Of a DNA stretch of 32,932 nucleotides, positions 16,468-24,175 are shown piece after piece. The DNA is from an uncultured bacterium (GTDB lineage: Bacteria; Myxococcota_A; Bradymonadia; Bradymonadales; Bradymonadaceae), in assembly GCA_937981985.1 (NCBI GenBank), contig CALJNB010000034.1:1-32932 (forward strand), in the 5' to 3' direction. How positions within the stretch are numbered: the stretch's first letter is position 1; each line of letters begins with the position of its first letter. The position numbers were made by a program, and so were the translations under genes. The notes below the pieces were generated by a model that did no database searches, was not told the DNA's origin, and saw nothing but the letters and a program-made list of their open reading frames with translations.

Positions 16468-17003
16468 TCTTTTTCTCGAAGCTGTGGCTTGATCCAAACG
16501 ATATAAGTAAAGTTTGCAAAACGGACTTTATCACCGTGGCGAAGGTTTTGAGGCCGGTGGATTTGGGTACCGTTTATAAAGGTTCCATTTGTACTTGCTG
16601 AATCTTGAATGCGGATCTTTTGATCGCGGACAATGATGATGGCGTGATTCCATGAAATGGCGGGTTTGTCGACAACGAGGTCGTTTTTTTCTCCGGCACC
16701 GACGGTTGAATCGCCTTCTTCAAGGTAGAATCTACGGTCGGGAAAGTCGGGTTCGAAAAGAAAGCCGATGGTCTCAACGCGCTCATTTTGTTTCCAATGT
16801 TCGTCCTCGCCAGGCAGAACCGTATCAGGTGAGACGACAGAGGGCTCACTTGTACCATGGGTTGGTACACCACAATGAGGGCAAAACCCCGCTTCTATTG
16901 GGTGTAATTGGCCGCATGATAAACATCGCGGAAGTGTGATTCCGCAATATGCGCAAAAACGTGAGTCATCCGAAATTTCTGCGACACAAGAGGGACACTT
17001 CAC
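16464..17003 (-). CDS. FHA-domain protein with N-terminal double zinc ribbon
   Basis: A 179-aa cytoplasmic protein. Two zinc-ribbon knuckle pairs are visible: Cys3/Cys6 with Cys17/Cys20, and Cys27/Cys30 with Cys41/Cys44 (CPSC, CAYC, CLSC, CPHC). A linker leads to an FHA domain (about residues 80-175) with SWNHAIIIV and STNGTFINGTQI. The usual Gly-Arg and Ser-Arg-x-His phosphothreonine contacts read Gly-Ala and Ser-Trp-Asn-His, so the conserved Arg is missing and phosphopeptide binding may be weaker or altered; the TNG and NGT elements are kept. It abuts the upstream lipoprotein gene and overlaps the TPR gene by 4 nt. Nearby kinases could supply its ligands (inference). Confidence 0.88.
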   Translation of the reverse strand: MKCPSCVAEISDDSRFCAYCGITLPRCLSCGQLHPIEAGFCPHCGVPTHGTSEPSVVSPDTVLPGEDEHWKQNERVETIGFLFEPDFPDRRFYLEEGDSTVGAGEKNDLVVDKPAISWNHAIIIVRDQKIRIQDSASTNGTFINGTQIHRPQNLRHGDKVRFANFTYIVWIKPQLREKE

Positions 17004-17477
17004 CTAATTCTCGCACGTCGCAGTAGAGTTTAAATTGAGGGCTTGAAGTTTAAAGCCTTTTGAGAACATGCTCGTCTTTTGGGCTTTGATCGTAAGCTTG
17101 GCCACGTATTCAACTTGGGCATCCGATGGTATGCGGGTTCCCTCAGAATTAATACGTCCACAAGAAAAGTCCCAAACGATCGTATGCGCAACGTGGGTCT
17201 TTTTGGGGATGGTTTGTAGTCTTGCTAGTGGATCGCTTCGTGATCTGTCGAGTTCGCCGAAACCACAGTTCGTTTCGTCTATTTCACAGATTTCGAAAAT
17301 GACGGCCGCGTCATCACCTTCGAAATCATTGAGGGTGAAATCGATGCGTAACGTTTCATCATCATTGTAGGCAGGGTCAATACTGGTAATTGTCGGCTCA
17401 AGATTTTCTACCGTGTAGGCATCAAAACATCCGGCCAACATTAGGAAAATGATTAATATTGGAAGTGTCTTTTTCAT
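17004..17477 (-). CDS. Small predicted lipoprotein
   Basis: The start MKKTLPILIIFLMLAGCFD at ATG 17477 is an ideal lipoprotein signal with lipobox LAGC; a TTG two codons upstream (17483), overlapping the preceding stop, is an alternative. 157 aa. The mature part is beta-rich, with paired Cys in FEICEIDETNCGFG, and contains YNDDETLRIDFTLNDFEGDDAAVIF, resembling an Ig-like or cadherin-like fold, but no family is assigned. It sits between the inositol-monophosphatase and FHA genes with almost no gaps, so it belongs to that operon. Confidence 0.7.
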   Translation of the reverse strand: MKKTLPILIIFLMLAGCFDAYTVENLEPTITSIDPAYNDDETLRIDFTLNDFEGDDAAVIFEICEIDETNCGFGELDRSRSDPLARLQTIPKKTHVAHTIVWDFSCGRINSEGTRIPSDAQVEYVAKLTIKAQKTSMFSKGFKLQALNLNSTATCEN

Positions 17478-17479
17478 TC

Positions 17480-18298
17480 TCAATTCTTCTCAGCTAACGA
17501 TTCGCGTTCTTCAATGCCCGCGGTTTTGAGGCCGTTTTTAAGCGCATTGACGAAATCTTGATGTATCATGAAATTGGTCGCAAGGATACTGTCGCTATCA
17601 AGATGATGGGAATCGCCATCGATTCGGGAAATTTTCCCCCCAGCTTCCTCCACGATCAGTTTTCCGGCCGCAATATCCCACGCTGATAAGTCATACTCCC
17701 AAAATGCATCGAGGCGGCCTGCCGCAACGTAGGCTAAATCTAGGGCCGCTGAGCCCAATCTACGCACGCCTCGCGTCTGTGCCGCCATCGTGGTGAAGAG
17801 CTCTAAATTTTTAGTCAGCGATATAGATTGCTTGTTGGTCACAAAACCGGTCGCGATGAGGGTTGTATCCAGCTGGTCTTTAAGTGATACCGAAAGTTTT
17901 TGATCATTAACGAACGCGCCACCATCTAACGAAGCAAAAAACATCTCATCGTTCTCAGGCGAATAAATAACGCCCGCTTTTAATATACCGTCGGTCTCAA
18001 ATGCGATAGAAACACAATAGAAAGGGATTTGGTGGACGAAATTTGTCGTCCCATCAATCGGATCAATGATCCACCGCCGACCATTCTCACCCGTGCCTCC
18101 ATATTCCTCGCCAAGAATTTCGTCTTCGGGATAGTGTTTTAGAATTTCGTTCTTCAGACGCTTTTCGATCGCAAGATCGACTTCACTCACGTAATCATTT
18201 TTGGACTTCATCGAAATGTCAAAGTCTTGTGTTTTTGACGCTAACATCATTTGGCCTGCGATACGCGCGAGTTTCTTTGCCAGATTAAGCTCGTTCAT
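17480..18298 (-). CDS. Inositol monophosphatase family protein
   Basis: A 272-aa member of the Mg2+-dependent, Li+-sensitive phosphatase superfamily (SuhB/IMPase). The metal-binding signature WIIDPIDGTTNFVHQIP, the upstream acidic GEEYGG and the C-terminal WEYDLSAWDIAAGKLIVEEAGG are all intact, so it is expected to be active on myo-inositol-1-phosphate or related sugar phosphates. In proteobacteria such proteins can also act on RNA polymerase/rRNA folding (SuhB) or on PAP (CysQ); the sequence alone does not settle this. The ATG overlaps the ttcA stop by 4 nt (ATGA), which implies coupling. Confidence 0.92.
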   Translation of the reverse strand: MNELNLAKKLARIAGQMMLASKTQDFDISMKSKNDYVSEVDLAIEKRLKNEILKHYPEDEILGEEYGGTGENGRRWIIDPIDGTTNFVHQIPFYCVSIAFETDGILKAGVIYSPENDEMFFASLDGGAFVNDQKLSVSLKDQLDTTLIATGFVTNKQSISLTKNLELFTTMAAQTRGVRRLGSAALDLAYVAAGRLDAFWEYDLSAWDIAAGKLIVEEAGGKISRIDGDSHHLDSDSILATNFMIHQDFVNALKNGLKTAGIEERESLAEKN

Positions 18299-19059
18299 TC
18301 GACTTCCTGTCGAAGGTTTTCATCTAGTAGGTGAGATGGGTGGACTTTGGCTAACGCGGATAAGAGACTTCCGCGGACACCTGGAATATCATCTTCTAAA
18401 TTCGAAAGAAGCGTTTTGATATACTTACGCTGCCCTTCAATAGAGCCGCATAGATTACACGGAATGATCGGATAACCTTGTAACTTCGAATAGGCTTCGA
18501 TGTCTTTTTCGGCGATGTAGATGAGAGGGCGGATGACTTCAAAGCGTGCATCGTCGGTTCTATATTTCGCGGGCATGGCGCGCGTTTTTCCATTATGAAA
18601 CAAATTTAGTAAAAGCGTTTCAATGGTGTCATCGCGATGGTGGCCTAGCGCGATCTTATTGCAGCCGTGTTTTTCAGCATAGGAATACATGATTCCTCGT
18701 CTTAACCGACTACAGAGCGAACATGGCATTTGACCGTCGCCCAACTTATCCATGACGATACTATAAGTGTCTTTTTCCACTACCTCGTAAGTAATACCTT
18801 CCACCTCTTTGAGATAATCCTCCATAATATGCGGAGGATATCCTGGCTGTTTTTGGTCTAGGTGGAAGGCGACCAATTCAAAATTTATGGGCCATCTCTT
18901 TCGCGCTTCCAAGAGCAAAGAGAGCATCGTGTAGGAATCTTTACCGCCAGACAGACAGACGAGGATTCTATCGCCATCGTTGACCATTCCAAATTTTTGG
19001 TTGGCCGAACTGAATCGCTTGTTGAGACGTTGGTCTAATCTGTGAGTCTCGGATTGCAT
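18295..19059 (-). CDS. ttcA: tRNA 2-thiocytidine(32) synthetase TtcA
   Basis: A PP-loop ATPase that thiolates C32 of some tRNAs using a [4Fe-4S] cluster. The PP-loop is CLSGGKDSYTML. The TtcA-specific Cys pairs are PCSLCSRLRRG and IPCNLCGS, and GHHRDDTIETLLLNLF is also conserved. The chosen ATG (19059, MQSETHRLDQRLNKRF) has GAGG 5 nt upstream; ATGs at 19083 and 19113 are possible but lack a Shine-Dalgarno. With the chosen start it is 254 aa, slightly shorter than E. coli TtcA. It is the first gene of a tightly packed set of five. Confidence 0.92.
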   Translation of the reverse strand: MQSETHRLDQRLNKRFSSANQKFGMVNDGDRILVCLSGGKDSYTMLSLLLEARKRWPINFELVAFHLDQKQPGYPPHIMEDYLKEVEGITYEVVEKDTYSIVMDKLGDGQMPCSLCSRLRRGIMYSYAEKHGCNKIALGHHRDDTIETLLLNLFHNGKTRAMPAKYRTDDARFEVIRPLIYIAEKDIEAYSKLQGYPIIPCNLCGSIEGQRKYIKTLLSNLEDDIPGVRGSLLSALAKVHPSHLLDENLRQEVE

Positions 19060-19131
19060 AAAAGCCTCGTTAAGTTGGCTCATCGAAATAGCCAAATATG
19101 AAGTGTTATACAAGCTTCTCGCTTCGAATCG

Positions 19132-19503
19132 TTATGCTTTATGAAGGGTTTTTGACACAGGTCCCACGTTGTCGAGTCCGTATTTCGTGGGAGTCTTGCA
19201 GAACGCTGAATTTTCACATTCAATATTGGCGATGGTTCCGCAATCTTCTCCGATTTTTGCTACCATGGAGACGCAAATGCTCGGGACGTCAAACCCCTCC
19301 TCTTGGACCTCACACCTTGCTGTACTTATACACTTGATGTTGGCATGACCTGCACTTGCGGCGCCGATTTGGGCTTGCTTTTGTTCTTTTTGTTCTATCG
19401 GAACTACCGTTTTGGGGCGAATCTTCTCGGTTTTGGATTGCGTTGTACAATGGCTTAACAAGCATAACACGACAGATAAGGTGATAATATTTTTGATTTT
19501 CAT
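19132..19503 (-). CDS. Small Cys-containing lipoprotein
   Basis: A 123-aa protein that starts MKIKNIITLSVVLCLLSHC, a lipoprotein signal with lipobox LSHC, after a GGAG 6-7 nt before the ATG. A charged linker (KTEKIRPK, EQKEQKQ) leads to a small domain with five Cys (IKCISTARCEV, ICVSM, DCGTIANIEC, AFCK), probably disulphide-bonded in the periplasm or outside. No family is recognised. It ends 72 bp before the ttcA start and may be transcribed into it. It lies directly after the ETF terminator. Confidence 0.7.
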   Translation of the reverse strand: MKIKNIITLSVVLCLLSHCTTQSKTEKIRPKTVVPIEQKEQKQAQIGAASAGHANIKCISTARCEVQEEGFDVPSICVSMVAKIGEDCGTIANIECENSAFCKTPTKYGLDNVGPVSKTLHKA

Positions 19504-19575
19504 GATGCTCTCCGTTGTTGATGCGGGGTTGAACGGGGAGAAGTGCCTCAGGATCTAGATTTTTTTGATTTAAGC

Positions 19576-19604
19576 GAAAAAAAAAAGACGCGCAAGGCGT
19601 CTTT
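19576..19604 (-). terminator. Rho-independent terminator of the etf operon
   Basis: On the minus strand AAAGACGC and GCGTCTTT form a perfect 8-bp stem with a 5-nt loop (19584-19604 in plus coordinates) and continue into a long T run (A tract 19577-19583). It starts about 23 nt after the etfA stop. Confidence 0.9.
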
Positions 19605-19626
19605 AGAATCGTAAGAGTATTTACCT

Positions 19627-20580
19627 CTATAGTTTTGAGGTTAAGTCTGGCAACACTTCAAACGCATCCGCCACAAGTCCATAATCGGCAACTTGGAAGA
19701 TTGGAGCGTCAGCATCAGTGTTGATAGCGACGATAGTTTTAGAACCTTTCATACCCGCAAGATGTTGGATGGCACCAGAAATCGCGACGGCGAAATAGAG
19801 ATTGGGGGCAACCACTTTTCCTGTTTGTCCGATTTGCCAATCGTTGGGGGCATAACCGGAATCAACTGCAGCACGCGTAGCACCGACGGCACCTGTAAGT
19901 TTATCGGCAAGTTCCATAACGATGTTAAAGTTGGCTTCCGAACCGAGCCCGCGTCCGCCAGATACGATAACGTCGGCATCAGTGAGTTCAGGTCGTTCGC
20001 TTTTAACTTGCTCAAACGATACAAATTCAACGCCTTCTTTAGCACTCACACCTGAGGCGAAGGCTTCGCTTGCAACGGCTGCGACGGCTGGAAGAGCATC
20101 AAATTCGGTTGGGCGTACAGATGCGACTTTGATCGGAGTAGAAACTTCAACCGTCGTAATGACCTTTCCGGCCCAGAGTGGACGTTTGAATTTGAGTCCA
20201 CCATCGTCAAAAATAGCGATAGCGTCGCTAACCATTCCTGCACCGAGCAAACCTGCGACGCGAGGAAGTAAGTCTTTTCCGAAAGTAGAAGTGGATGCGC
20301 AGACGATTGCAGCGTCGTTGTCTTGTACCGCTTTGACGATTGCCGGAGCGAAATTTTCTGGAAGGTAACTTGCAAAAGTTGCTTCGTCACAGACCAACAT
20401 TTTATCAAGACCAGAAGTTGCAAATTCTGCCGCAACATCTCCGATATTATGTCCGAGAACCAATCCGATAACTTGTCCACCGGTGAGGGCAGCTGCTTGC
20501 TTAGCAAAAGTGACCGACGACCAGCTTACTTTTTTGAGAGAACCATTTATGTGTTCTGCAATTACGATGATATTTGACAT
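19627..20580 (-). CDS. etfA: Electron transfer flavoprotein alpha subunit
   Basis: 317 aa, the usual length. The C-terminal FAD-binding domain is complete: [58 protein letters not shown] and DYGLVAD. With EtfB it forms the cytoplasmic heterodimer that carries electrons from acyl-CoA dehydrogenases to ETF:quinone oxidoreductase in beta-oxidation and amino-acid breakdown. AGGAG precedes the ATG and the gene starts 9 nt after etfB. No dehydrogenase or ETF-QO gene is in the window. There is no sign of the bifurcating type. Confidence 0.96.
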   Translation of the reverse strand: MSNIIVIAEHINGSLKKVSWSSVTFAKQAAALTGGQVIGLVLGHNIGDVAAEFATSGLDKMLVCDEATFASYLPENFAPAIVKAVQDNDAAIVCASTSTFGKDLLPRVAGLLGAGMVSDAIAIFDDGGLKFKRPLWAGKVITTVEVSTPIKVASVRPTEFDALPAVAAVASEAFASGVSAKEGVEFVSFEQVKSERPELTDADVIVSGGRGLGSEANFNIVMELADKLTGAVGATRAAVDSGYAPNDWQIGQTGKVVAPNLYFAVAISGAIQHLAGMKGSKTIVAINTDADAPIFQVADYGLVADAFEVLPDLTSKL

Positions 20581-20589
20581 AGTAAACTC

Positions 20590-21336
20590 CTATAGTACTT
20601 TTGCTTCGTTCTTTAATTTTTCAATGAGTGCGTCAACACTTTCAACGATCTGACCGGCGGCGCGAGCTTCTGGAGCTTCGAATCCTACAGCTTTTACCTT
20701 GGGTGTGATGTCGACGCCGAGATCTTCAGGGGTGATGATTTCAAGAGGTTTTCTCTTCGCTTTCATAAGCATAGGAAGAGGAACCAAGGGGGGCGTATTG
20801 AGTCTAAGGTCGGCCGTGATGATCGCCGGAAGCTGCACGCGTTTTGTGCTGGTACCGCCGTCGACTTCGCGTCCTACATCTGCGAAGCCATCGCTAACCG
20901 CAATTGAATACGCAAAGGTTGCTTGTGGCCAATCCATGTAGGCAGAAAGTAGCTGCCCCGTTTGGTTTCTATCACTATCGATTGCCTGCTTACCCATGAG
21001 GACGAGATCTGGATTTTCACGTTTGCAGACTTCTGCCAAAATCCGCGCCACTGCGTCGCTATCAACAGTTTCATCGGTTTGGACCAGAATGCCGCGATCG
21101 GCTCCCATTCCCATTGCAGTGCGCATTTCTTTAGTTGAAGCCTCAGGTCCAATAGATACAACAAGAATTTCGCCACCGTGCGCTTTCTTCAAAGTCGCCG
21201 CTTCGGCGATGCTGTATTCATCGAAGGAGTTCATTTTAAATTCAACGCCGTCTGTGGATATGCCACTGCCGTCGGCTTTTATCTTAACTTTCATTTCCGG
21301 GTCAGTAACCCGTTTTACTGTTGTGAGTATTTTCAC
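20590..21336 (-). CDS. etfB: Electron transfer flavoprotein beta subunit
   Basis: 248 aa. The N-terminus MKILTTVKRVTDPEMKVK and the central LVLMGKQAIDSDRNQTGQLLSAYMDWPQ with its AMP-binding surface are typical of group I EtfB. It partners EtfA, whose gene follows after 9 nt. It starts only 4 nt after the stop of the TetR-family gene, so the regulator and both subunits form one transcript, controlled by the promoter upstream of tetR. Confidence 0.96.
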   Translation of the reverse strand: MKILTTVKRVTDPEMKVKIKADGSGISTDGVEFKMNSFDEYSIAEAATLKKAHGGEILVVSIGPEASTKEMRTAMGMGADRGILVQTDETVDSDAVARILAEVCKRENPDLVLMGKQAIDSDRNQTGQLLSAYMDWPQATFAYSIAVSDGFADVGREVDGGTSTKRVQLPAIITADLRLNTPPLVPLPMLMKAKRKPLEIITPEDLGVDITPKVKAVGFEAPEARAAGQIVESVDALIEKLKNEAKVL

Positions 21337-21340
21337 TTTC

Positions 21341-21952
21341 TTAGTCCTGCGTACGAGAAATACCGCCTAAAACAAATGCGGTAACATGATTGATAAAGGT
21401 TTCGATTTCCTGGCGCTCCATAGCGCCAAGAGTCAAAATAAGTAACACCTCATCCAAGGCGCCAAAGATTGCACGTGCAATAAGGCGCACGTTAAGATGT
21501 TCTTGAAAGACTTCCGGTTGACCATCCAGAAGAACACCTTCCAAAATTCTTAGGTAATCATGAAATTTTGGATTTTCGTATTCTTTCACAAATTTGGAAC
21601 TTTGTCGTAGTTCAACCGTAATGAATTCGGCGAGGTCGGGATCATCAATGGCCAGCATGCAATGTAACTCTATGAGTTTTCTAATACGGGCTTTGGGAGA
21701 GTGGACGTCCTTTAGCTCTTTTTGCATCCGTTGATTCAGCCATTCCATTCGGTCTTCAAAAAGTGAGATGAGAAGATCGTCTTTGTTTTTGAAATACAGA
21801 TAAATAGTCCCATCAGCGACTCCCGCTTCAACGGCGATCTCGGATATACGCGTGTTATAGAACCCTTTCTTTGCAAAGGCTTTTAACGCGCCCATGAGAA
21901 TGCGCGAACGTTTGTCGTTGGTCTTTTTATCTGTATTGGCGGCGTTAGCCAT
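21341..21952 (-). CDS. TetR/AcrR-family regulator, probably of fatty-acid/ETF genes
   Basis: The ATG at 21952 (MANAANTDKKTNDKRSRIL) is preferred; an ATG at 21967 lies in the operator-like palindrome and has no Shine-Dalgarno. 203 aa. The N-terminal HTH is clear: RILMGALKAFAKKGFYNTRISEIAVEAGVADGTIYLYFKNKDDLL. The C-terminal ligand domain with LIELHCMLAIDDPDLAEFITVELRQS resembles FadR-type (acyl-CoA responsive) TetR proteins. Leading the etfBA operon, it most likely represses this operon and is relieved by long-chain acyl-CoA (inference from family and context). Confidence 0.9.
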   Translation of the reverse strand: MANAANTDKKTNDKRSRILMGALKAFAKKGFYNTRISEIAVEAGVADGTIYLYFKNKDDLLISLFEDRMEWLNQRMQKELKDVHSPKARIRKLIELHCMLAIDDPDLAEFITVELRQSSKFVKEYENPKFHDYLRILEGVLLDGQPEVFQEHLNVRLIARAIFGALDEVLLILTLGAMERQEIETFINHVTAFVLGGISRTQD

Positions 21953-21956
21953 AAAA

Positions 21957-21970
21957 TGAATCACCATTCA
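21957..21970. promoter_or_regulatory. Operator-like palindrome TGAAT-N4-ATTCA before tetR-etfBA
   Basis: The plus strand reads TGAATCACCATTCA, a perfect 5-bp inverted repeat about 10 bp downstream of the -10 candidate and immediately before the ATG at 21952. TGAATG half-sites are characteristic of FadR/PsrA-like TetR operators, so autoregulation of this operon is likely (inference). Confidence 0.6.
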
Positions 21971-21979
21971 GTCGCTTTA

Positions 21980-22008
21980 TGTTTAGTCTGATGGGTTCGA
22001 CCTGTCAA
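21980..22008 (-). promoter_or_regulatory. Candidate promoter of tetR-etfB-etfA
   Basis: On the minus strand a consensus TTGACA (22003-22008), 17 bp and TAAACA (21980-21985). The start site would fall at about the palindrome 21957-21970. Confidence 0.5.
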
Positions 22009-22076
22009 TGTTCTTGTCTGTCCGATGGGATAGCGGAGGAGTTATAAGAATGACAACTTTTAGGGGGGCCAAAAAC

Positions 22077-22104
22077 TTGGCAAGTCCTGATCTCATGCTA
22101 TTTT
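22077..22104 (+). promoter_or_regulatory. Candidate promoter of the PilZ gene
   Basis: TTGGCA (22077-22082), 16 bp and TATTTT (22099-22104) lie 33 bp before the PilZ ATG; GGAGG follows at 22125-22129. Confidence 0.4.
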
Positions 22105-22136
22105 TTAATATAACGTGACGACATGGAGGTCATCAA

Positions 22137-22478
22137 ATGAGAAAACAACTACGCGTAGATTGCGATATTATTTTAAATAATTTTGGTGGGGAGGGCGGAG
22201 CTAAGATTTGTCGCGCCACTAATATTTCTTTGAGTGGAATGCGTCTTGATAAACTTTTAGACCCTTATATCTTCGGAGCAGGAGAAGAAAAAGTTCGCCT
22301 TGAAGTTGAGCTACCCGGAGATAGTGCTCCGATTGTTATCGGAGCAAAGAAAGTCTGGGATTCTGATTCCACTTTTGGAGTCAGGTTCACCAATATCTCC
22401 CACGGACATTTCGTTCGACTCCGTTCTTTCTTGACGGGCGGAGAATCCATCGCTGGACAGCTTCCCGTTTTTGGTTAG
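22137..22478 (+). CDS. PilZ-domain protein (c-di-GMP receptor)
   Basis: A 113-aa single-domain protein. The N-terminal RKQLR fits the RxxxR motif and NISLSGMRL fits (D/N)xSxxG; both contact c-di-GMP, so binding is expected. FGVRFTNISHGHFVRLRSFL is the usual C-terminal strand-helix of PilZ. There are no other domains. Such proteins carry c-di-GMP signals to motility, polysaccharide or regulatory targets by protein contact. GGAGG sits 7 nt before the ATG. The gene has its own promoter and converges on the kinase gene 22508-24175. Confidence 0.9.
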   Translation: MRKQLRVDCDIILNNFGGEGGAKICRATNISLSGMRLDKLLDPYIFGAGEEKVRLEVELPGDSAPIVIGAKKVWDSDSTFGVRFTNISHGHFVRLRSFLTGGESIAGQLPVFG

Positions 22479-22507
22479 TCAGGTGCGTCGATATTGTTAT
22501 CTAACTT

Positions 22508-24175
22508 TTAATCAAGTTTGATTCTTTTATCGTCGATTCCATGCTCCAAATTATCTCGTTTCAGCCCTTTTAGGGCTTTTTTTATGGGTGACGAAAGGGT
22601 GCCAGGAAGTGGATCGGGCTTAGCCTTGACGGGCTTTGGAGGTAGAACTATTGGACCATTTGGATCTGGCATTTCGTTATGCTTTGTTTCTTTGCTTCCC
22701 TTATTTTGCTCTACATGATTAGGCAGAACCGCTTTTTTAATCAGTATCTTCTTCTTTTTAAGCGGCTTTTTCATGGTCGATGCTGATTTCTTTCTGCCTT
22801 TTGTTTTCCGAATTTTTTTCTTGGATTTACCGATAGCGATCGGAGTCTCTACTTGTTTTTCTTCGGGAACCTGAACACTTTTAATCGTTTCCTCTTCAGG
22901 CTTGTTTTCCTTCGACGTGTCTATTGAAATTTCCGGTTCAACAATCGGGAGCGGTCCGGGCTTTAGTAAATAATAGACACCATAAATCAACGCGGCCACA
23001 ACAACGAACGCAAAAAGAAAGGGCGCTTTCGATCGTTTAGGTAGAACAAGTCGCGCTTGTTCGCGTGTACCTGAAAGGTCGAGAATCTGGTTTAGGCCTT
23101 GGTTCGGAGTCACCTTTGCTACAACTGGCTGAGGGGCCGGATTTACGATATTTTCTTCATTTCGAACAATAGGGCTTATGATTCGACTACTTTGTTTCTC
23201 CGCTTCATTGTCCCGGAACTTTTCGGGGTGAAGAAATCGTTCGAGTTCGGACTCTAGTTTAGAATGAAGAACTTTAGCGGAGTCAAATCGATCGGCCGGT
23301 TCTTTTTCCAATAGCTGCATCACGATTTGGGTAAGCCCCATCGGAATAGTTGAAGACGCCACAGATTGAAGCGGAGCTACTTCATCATTTACGTGAGAAA
23401 GTAGAATGGCCATCGGTGTCTTGGCAGCAAAGGGAGGGCGTCCACCCAATAATTCATAAAGAATGCATCCAACCCCGTAGAGGTCGCTTCGACCATCCAC
23501 ATGAGTTCCTCGGCATTGTTCTGGGCTCATGTAATCGGGCGTGCCGAAGATCATTCCTGCTTTGGTTACCTCGGCTTCTGAATCCAACGCCTTGGCGATT
23601 CCAAAGTCGAGAACTTTTACGAAAATCTCGTTATTGGGCATATTTAGAAGAAAGATGTTATCGGGTTTAAGATCGCGGTGAACGATTTTTTTGCCATGAG
23701 CAGCCATTAATGCCGAGGCTATTTGAATACCGATTTTATAAACTTCTTCAACGCTTACTTCGCCATGATTGATACGTTTAGTCAGCGGTTCACCATCCAG
23801 ATATTCCATCGCCAGGTATAGGGTCCCGCTTTCGGATTGGCCGAAGTCTAATACGGTAACACAGTTCGGATGCGAGATTTTCGTCGCCATTTCTGCTTCG
23901 CGAAAAAAGCGGTCGGCGAATTCTTCGTTTTTAGTCAGCTCAGAACGAAGCGTTTTAATTGCAACTCGCCGGTTCACACTTGTCTGGTGTCCAGAATAGA
24001 CGTTACCCATTCCGCCATCGTCTATTTTTTCCTCGATTCTCCAACGTCCATCAAGAGTAGTGCCGATGAGCGGATCGATTTCTTGTTCGACGACCGGTCG
24101 CAATTTCATCCCATCTTCAGGACAATATTCCAAATCCTTATCAAACTCCCTTTGGCATTTTGGACAGATTCTCAT
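22508..24175 (-). CDS. Ser/Thr protein kinase with N-terminal zinc-ribbon-like segment and extracytoplasmic Lys-rich tail
   Basis: 555 aa. Residues 1-28 (CPKC, then YCPEDG) form a one-sided zinc-ribbon-like element with Cys4, Cys7 and Cys18 that often heads Myxococcota kinases. The kinase domain (about 46-310) has the Gly loop IDDGGMGNVY, Lys74 in VAIKTLR, HRDLKPDN (166-168 HRD), DFG (190-192) and MSPEQ, so all catalytic residues are intact. A TM helix is at about 383-405, followed by a long Lys/Pro-rich region (KSKKKIRKTKGRKK) without a recognised fold. Its start abuts the stop of the second kinase gene (TAAATG), so the two are co-translated. The last 76 nt overlap the putative PilZ terminator on the other strand. 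Confidence 0.94.
   Translation of the reverse strand: MRICPKCQREFDKDLEYCPEDGMKLRPVVEQEIDPLIGTTLDGRWRIEEKIDDGGMGNVYSGHQTSVNRRVAIKTLRSELTKNEEFADRFFREAEMATKISHPNCVTVLDFGQSESGTLYLAMEYLDGEPLTKRINHGEVSVEEVYKIGIQIASALMAAHGKKIVHRDLKPDNIFLLNMPNNEIFVKVLDFGIAKALDSEAEVTKAGMIFGTPDYMSPEQCRGTHVDGRSDLYGVGCILYELLGGRPPFAAKTPMAILLSHVNDEVAPLQSVASSTIPMGLTQIVMQLLEKEPADRFDSAKVLHSKLESELERFLHPEKFRDNEAEKQSSRIISPIVRNEENIVNPAPQPVVAKVTPNQGLNQILDLSGTREQARLVLPKRSKAPFLFAFVVVAALIYGVYYLLKPGPLPIVEPEISIDTSKENKPEEETIKSVQVPEEKQVETPIAIGKSKKKIRKTKGRKKSASTMKKPLKKKKILIKKAVLPNHVEQNKGSKETKHNEMPDPNGPIVLPPKPVKAKPDPLPGTLSSPIKKALKGLKRDNLEHGIDDKRIKLD
22563..22583 (+). terminator. Plus-strand rho-independent terminator lying inside the opposite kinase gene
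   Basis: AGCCCT (22563-22568), a 3-nt loop, AGGGCT (22572-22577) and seven T (22577-22583). It is the first good terminator after the PilZ stop at 22478. On the minus strand the same bases encode part of the kinase C-terminus (around KKALKGLK). Confidence 0.7.

Noticed and set aside
21993-22002. GGGTTCGACC resembling a tRNA T-arm
   Set aside because: No acceptor, D or anticodon stems can be built around it on either strand.
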